The translations under genes were made by a program, and so were the position numbers. DNA of 7,194 nucleotides. It comes from an uncultured Lachnospiraceae bacterium (GTDB taxonomy: Bacteria; Bacillota; Clostridia; Lachnospirales; Lachnospiraceae). The stretch is from assembly GCA_946633495.1 (NCBI GenBank), contig CAMPAX010000118.1, positions 1-7,194 on the forward strand, given 5' to 3'. The notes below the pieces were generated by a model, which was not told where the DNA came from, did no database searches, and saw nothing but the letters and a program-made list of their open reading frames with translations. This document shows, one piece after another, positions 4,867 to 7,194 of this stretch (positions within the stretch are counted from its first letter, which is position 1; each line of letters begins with the position of its first letter).

Positions 4867-5853
4867 ATGAAGATACTATTGGATATACTGATCCTTCTTG
4901 TGGGATTCGTTGCGCTGATCAAGGGCGCGGATTTCTTTGTGGATGGCAGCGCATCGGTTGCGAGAAAATTCCGGGTTCCGGGAGTTATTATCGGACTTAC
5001 CATTGTGGCCATGGGAACCTCGGCACCGGAGCTGGCCGTCAGTACCTCCGCGGCGATCCAGGGCTCGAATGAGATTGCCATCAGTAACGTGGTGGGGTCA
5101 AATCTCTTCAACCTCCTGGTGGTTTTGGGCGTATGCTCGATCATTCATGCTGTGCCGGTAGGAAATGCCATAATTAAGCGGGATTTCCCGGTAAATCTTG
5201 CCATCACGCTCATGCTGATCCTTTTCACGGTTCCGACGGCGCTCATGTCCGGAAAGTTCTCGCTGAGTCAGCCGGGTGAAAATGTGGCAACCATAGGCCG
5301 TCTGCCCGGAATCCTGTACCTCATTATCTTCGTTGTGTATATTCTGTTCCTGATCCGTGATGCAAAGCGGAATCGTACAACCGAGGAAGATAACGGGGCG
5401 AAACTTCGTCCGATGTGGCAATGCGTTCTCCTGATCCTGGGAGGAATTGCCATGATCGTGGGAGGCGGAGAGGCCGTAGTGTACGGAGCGAAGAACATCG
5501 CACTTGCGGCAGGAATGTCGGAAACCCTGGTGGGACTTACCATTGTAGCTATGGGTACCAGCCTTCCCGAACTGGTCACGTCCATCGTAGCCGCCAGAAA
5601 AGGTCAGGTGGATATGGCAGTCGGAAACTGCGTGGGGTCCAACATTTTCAATATCCTTTTAATTCTTGGCTTATCGGTTACCATTCATCCCATCGCTATG
5701 AATGTGGCAAATGTGATCGATCTGATCATCCTGTTCGTGATCAGCTGCATTGGTTTTGTGTTCAGTGGATCGAGTAAGAAGATCACAAGGGGTGAGGGCA
5801 TTTTCATGGTACTTGCCTACACCGCCTATACGGTATATGCCATCGTCCGGTGA
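4867..5853 (+). CDS. Calcium/sodium antiporter (CaCA family, YrbG-like)
   Basis: Inner-membrane cation exchanger of the Ca2+:cation antiporter superfamily, expected to export Ca2+ (or exchange another cation) against Na+ or H+. The 328 residues fit ten transmembrane helices in two inverted halves. The two family alpha-repeats are clear. In alpha-1, 'GLTIVAMGTSAPELAVS' (43-59) carries Glu55, followed by 'VGSNLFNLLVVLG' (77-89). In alpha-2, 'GLTIVAMGTSLPELVTS' (223-239) carries Glu235, followed by 'VGSNIFNILLILG' (257-269). The ten-residue block GLTIVAMGTS is identical in both. A hydrophilic loop at about 164-182 links the halves. The ATG is chosen because GGAGG lies five bases upstream and the first transmembrane helix begins at once. 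It is divergent from dus, and the next gene follows after 211 bases with no terminator in between. Ion specificity is not proven by sequence. Confidence 0.97.
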   Translation: MKILLDILILLVGFVALIKGADFFVDGSASVARKFRVPGVIIGLTIVAMGTSAPELAVSTSAAIQGSNEIAISNVVGSNLFNLLVVLGVCSIIHAVPVGNAIIKRDFPVNLAITLMLILFTVPTALMSGKFSLSQPGENVATIGRLPGILYLIIFVVYILFLIRDAKRNRTTEEDNGAKLRPMWQCVLLILGGIAMIVGGGEAVVYGAKNIALAAGMSETLVGLTIVAMGTSLPELVTSIVAARKGQVDMAVGNCVGSNIFNILLILGLSVTIHPIAMNVANVIDLIILFVISCIGFVFSGSSKKITRGEGIFMVLAYTAYTVYAIVR

Positions 5854-6064
5854 CACGGTACAGCGGCAGCTGTTCGGCAGGATTCTACAGGGATTTTGGG
5901 AAGGAATTTGCCGTGGAAAGATCCGGTCAGCATGGGAGAGAAAGTAGTTTATTTAAGAATTTTATTTATGAATTTTATTAAAGAAAGAAACTTATTTAAA
6001 AAAGAAATCAATTCACCAGGAAAAATAACAAGAACAGATAACAGAAAGAACGAGGAATGTAACC
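5854..6064 (+). promoter_or_regulatory. AT-rich intergenic region upstream of DAHP synthase, with tandem repeat
   Basis: No convincing terminator follows the antiporter gene. From about 5945 the sequence changes to very AT-rich, then to an A- and purine-rich run up to the ribosome binding site AGGA (6053-6056). A direct repeat with 13-base period covers 5952-5979: GAATTTTATT occurs at 5957-5966 and again at 5970-5979, and the match extends five bases leftward with one mismatch. A promoter is expected here, but the best -10-like words (TATTAA, TATGAA) lack a clear -35. I see no T-box core, attenuator or leader peptide rich in aromatic residues. Confidence 0.4.
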
Positions 6065-7096
6065 ATGGATATGAAATTCATCCGCAAACTGCCAACACCC
6101 CAGGAACTGAAAGAGGAATTCCCCATCAGTGCCGAGATCGCGGCTGCAAAGGAGAAAAGGGATGAGGAGATCCGGAAGATCTTCACCGGCGAGAGCGACA
6201 AATTCCTGCTCATCATCGGCCCCTGCTCAGCCGATAATGAGGAGGCTGTTTTGGACTATATGCACCGGCTGGCTCGTGTAGCCGAGAAGGTGCAGGATAA
6301 GATCTTTATCATTCCCCGTGTATACACGAATAAGCCCAGGACTACGGGAATCGGATACAAGGGTATGCTTCACCAGCCCGATCCGGAAGGAAAGGAAGAT
6401 CTGCTGGCCGGCATTATCGCCATCCGCGAGATGCACGCCCGCGTCGTTCGCGAGACAGGCTTCACCTGTGCAGAGGAAATGCTTTACCCCGAAAATCACC
6501 GGTATCTGTCGGATCTTCTGTCCTATGTAGCCATCGGTGCACGTTCCGTCGAGGATCAGCAGCACAGACTTGTGGCAAGTGGAATCGGAATTCCGGTCGG
6601 AATGAAGAATCCCACCGGCGGCGATATGTCCGTTATGATGAATTCCATTATCGCAGCGCAGAGCAGGCAGCGTTTCCTGTACAGAGGCTGGGAGGTGGAG
6701 ACACCGGGAAATCCGCTGGCACATGCGATCCTGCGTGGTTCCGTGGACAAGTTCGGACGCAGCATCCCGAACTACCATTACGAAGATCTCAGTCTGCTTC
6801 TGGAAGCGTATGCGGCAAAGAAGGAGATCGTGAATCCGGCATGCATCGTGGATACGAATCATTCCAACTCCGGCAAGCAGTACCTGCAGCAGATCCGGAT
6901 CGCCAAGGATGTAATGCATAGCCGCAGACAGTCCGAAGATATTAAGAAGCTGGTCAAGGGCCTGATGATCGAGAGTTACATCGAAGACGGCGCCCAGAAG
7001 ATCGGCGAAGGAGTATACGGAAAGTCCATCACGGATCCGTGCCTCGGCTGGGAGAAGAGTGAACAGCTGATCCTCTCTCTTGCGGATGAGGTATAA
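6065..7096 (+). CDS. aroF: 3-deoxy-7-phosphoheptulonate (DAHP) synthase, class I
   Basis: Catalyses the first step of the shikimate pathway: phosphoenolpyruvate plus erythrose 4-phosphate give DAHP, leading to Phe, Tyr and Trp. The 343 residues match the metal-dependent AroF/AroG/AroH type (about 350). Seen in order are 'IGPCSADN' (51-58, metal ligand Cys54), 'PRVYTNKPRTTGIGYKG' (84-100, substrate-binding Arg85, Lys90, Arg92), 'GARSVEDQQHR' (158-168), 'VGMKNPTGG' (178-186, Lys181), 'DTNHSNSGK' (263-271, His266), 'ESYIEDG' (303-309, Glu303) and 'SITDPC' (321-326, Asp324). An N-terminal segment of about 45 residues before the barrel is present, as in feedback-regulated enzymes. The start has AGGA eight bases upstream; the Met at residue 3 is a less well spaced alternative. 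Which aromatic amino acid inhibits it, and so which isozyme letter fits, cannot be told. It has its own terminator downstream. Confidence 0.98.
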   Translation: MDMKFIRKLPTPQELKEEFPISAEIAAAKEKRDEEIRKIFTGESDKFLLIIGPCSADNEEAVLDYMHRLARVAEKVQDKIFIIPRVYTNKPRTTGIGYKGMLHQPDPEGKEDLLAGIIAIREMHARVVRETGFTCAEEMLYPENHRYLSDLLSYVAIGARSVEDQQHRLVASGIGIPVGMKNPTGGDMSVMMNSIIAAQSRQRFLYRGWEVETPGNPLAHAILRGSVDKFGRSIPNYHYEDLSLLLEAYAAKKEIVNPACIVDTNHSNSGKQYLQQIRIAKDVMHSRRQSEDIKKLVKGLMIESYIEDGAQKIGEGVYGKSITDPCLGWEKSEQLILSLADEV

Positions 7097-7128
7097 CGAC
7101 CGCGGGATAACAGTTGATAGAGTCGGAT

Positions 7129-7164
7129 AAAAGCGTCGTACCTGCTTCGGTACGACGCTTTTTT
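7129..7164 (+). terminator. Intrinsic terminator of DAHP synthase gene
   Basis: AAAAGCGTCGTACC (7129-7142), loop TGCTTC, then GGTACGACGCTTTT (7149-7162) with two more Ts. This is a perfect 14-base stem ending in a six-T run, 32 bases after the stop codon. The A-run on the left arm means it could also work for a minus-strand transcript entering from beyond the window. Confidence 0.95.
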
Positions 7165-7194
7165 GTGCGGTGCGTATAATAAACATTTCTATGC

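Noticed and set aside
4716..5144. A 142-codon minus-strand frame overlapping the antiporter leader and its 5' end.
   Set aside because: It is the antisense of the antiporter's first alpha-repeat and shows no domain.
5896..6165. A possible leader peptide upstream of the DAHP synthase gene.
   Set aside because: The 89-codon frame is not rich in Phe, Tyr or Trp, runs into the synthase gene in another frame and has no attenuator hairpins after it.
7175..7180. An exact TATAAT after the last terminator, as a promoter for a gene beyond the window.
   Set aside because: No -35 is present at a usable distance, since that position falls in the terminator stem, and the gene itself is not in view.
6227..7186. 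A 319-codon open frame on the minus strand across the DAHP synthase gene.
   Set aside because: It is antisense to an unmistakable class I DAHP synthase, its start lies beyond that gene's terminator, and the translation shows no family motif.

Overview
The window looks like chromosomal core DNA from a Gram-positive anaerobe of the Clostridia, most likely Lachnospiraceae or a relative. This is inferred from three things. The protein versions are clostridial in style (DUF3783 protein, exonuclease with a zinc-binding tail, class I DAHP synthase with GARSVEDQQHR). Ribosome binding sites are strong GGAGG-like sequences. Terminators are compact and T-rich. Base composition is about half GC by eye, apart from one AT-rich patch upstream of the last gene. 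I see no insertion sequence, phage gene, CRISPR array, tRNA or rRNA.

Layout. A rightward block holds a DUF3783 protein (2-307, probably cut at its 5' end by the window edge), an acylphosphatase (417-689) and a DEDDh 3'-5' exonuclease with a zinc-binding and basic tail (853-1878). It ends at a palindromic terminator whose loop carries the exonuclease stop codon. Two genes follow on the minus strand: a MATE-family efflux transporter (1997-3337, GTG start) and a tRNA-dihydrouridine synthase (3487-4473). A divergent intergenic region (4474-4866) separates these from a rightward pair: a CaCA-family calcium/sodium antiporter (4867-5853) and a class I DAHP synthase (6065-7096), closed by a textbook terminator (7129-7164).

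The genes are housekeeping functions: acyl-phosphate hydrolysis, nucleic-acid trimming, drug/cation efflux, tRNA D-loop modification, ion exchange and entry into aromatic amino acid synthesis. They form no obvious single pathway. Most genes have their own upstream gap of 100-400 bases with a plausible promoter, so they are probably mostly separate transcription units.

The most interesting non-coding signal is the dus upstream region. On the minus strand it has an extended -10 promoter, a perfect 17-base palindrome at the predicted transcription start, and a leader that folds on paper into a tight three-way junction (4507-4554). A second helix competes for the same strand. Other points worth a look are a nested inverted repeat on the MATE promoter, a long foldable leader before the antiporter, and a 13-base-period repeat in the AT-rich leader region of the DAHP synthase gene. 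All folding and promoter statements come from reading by eye, with no energy calculation or database search.
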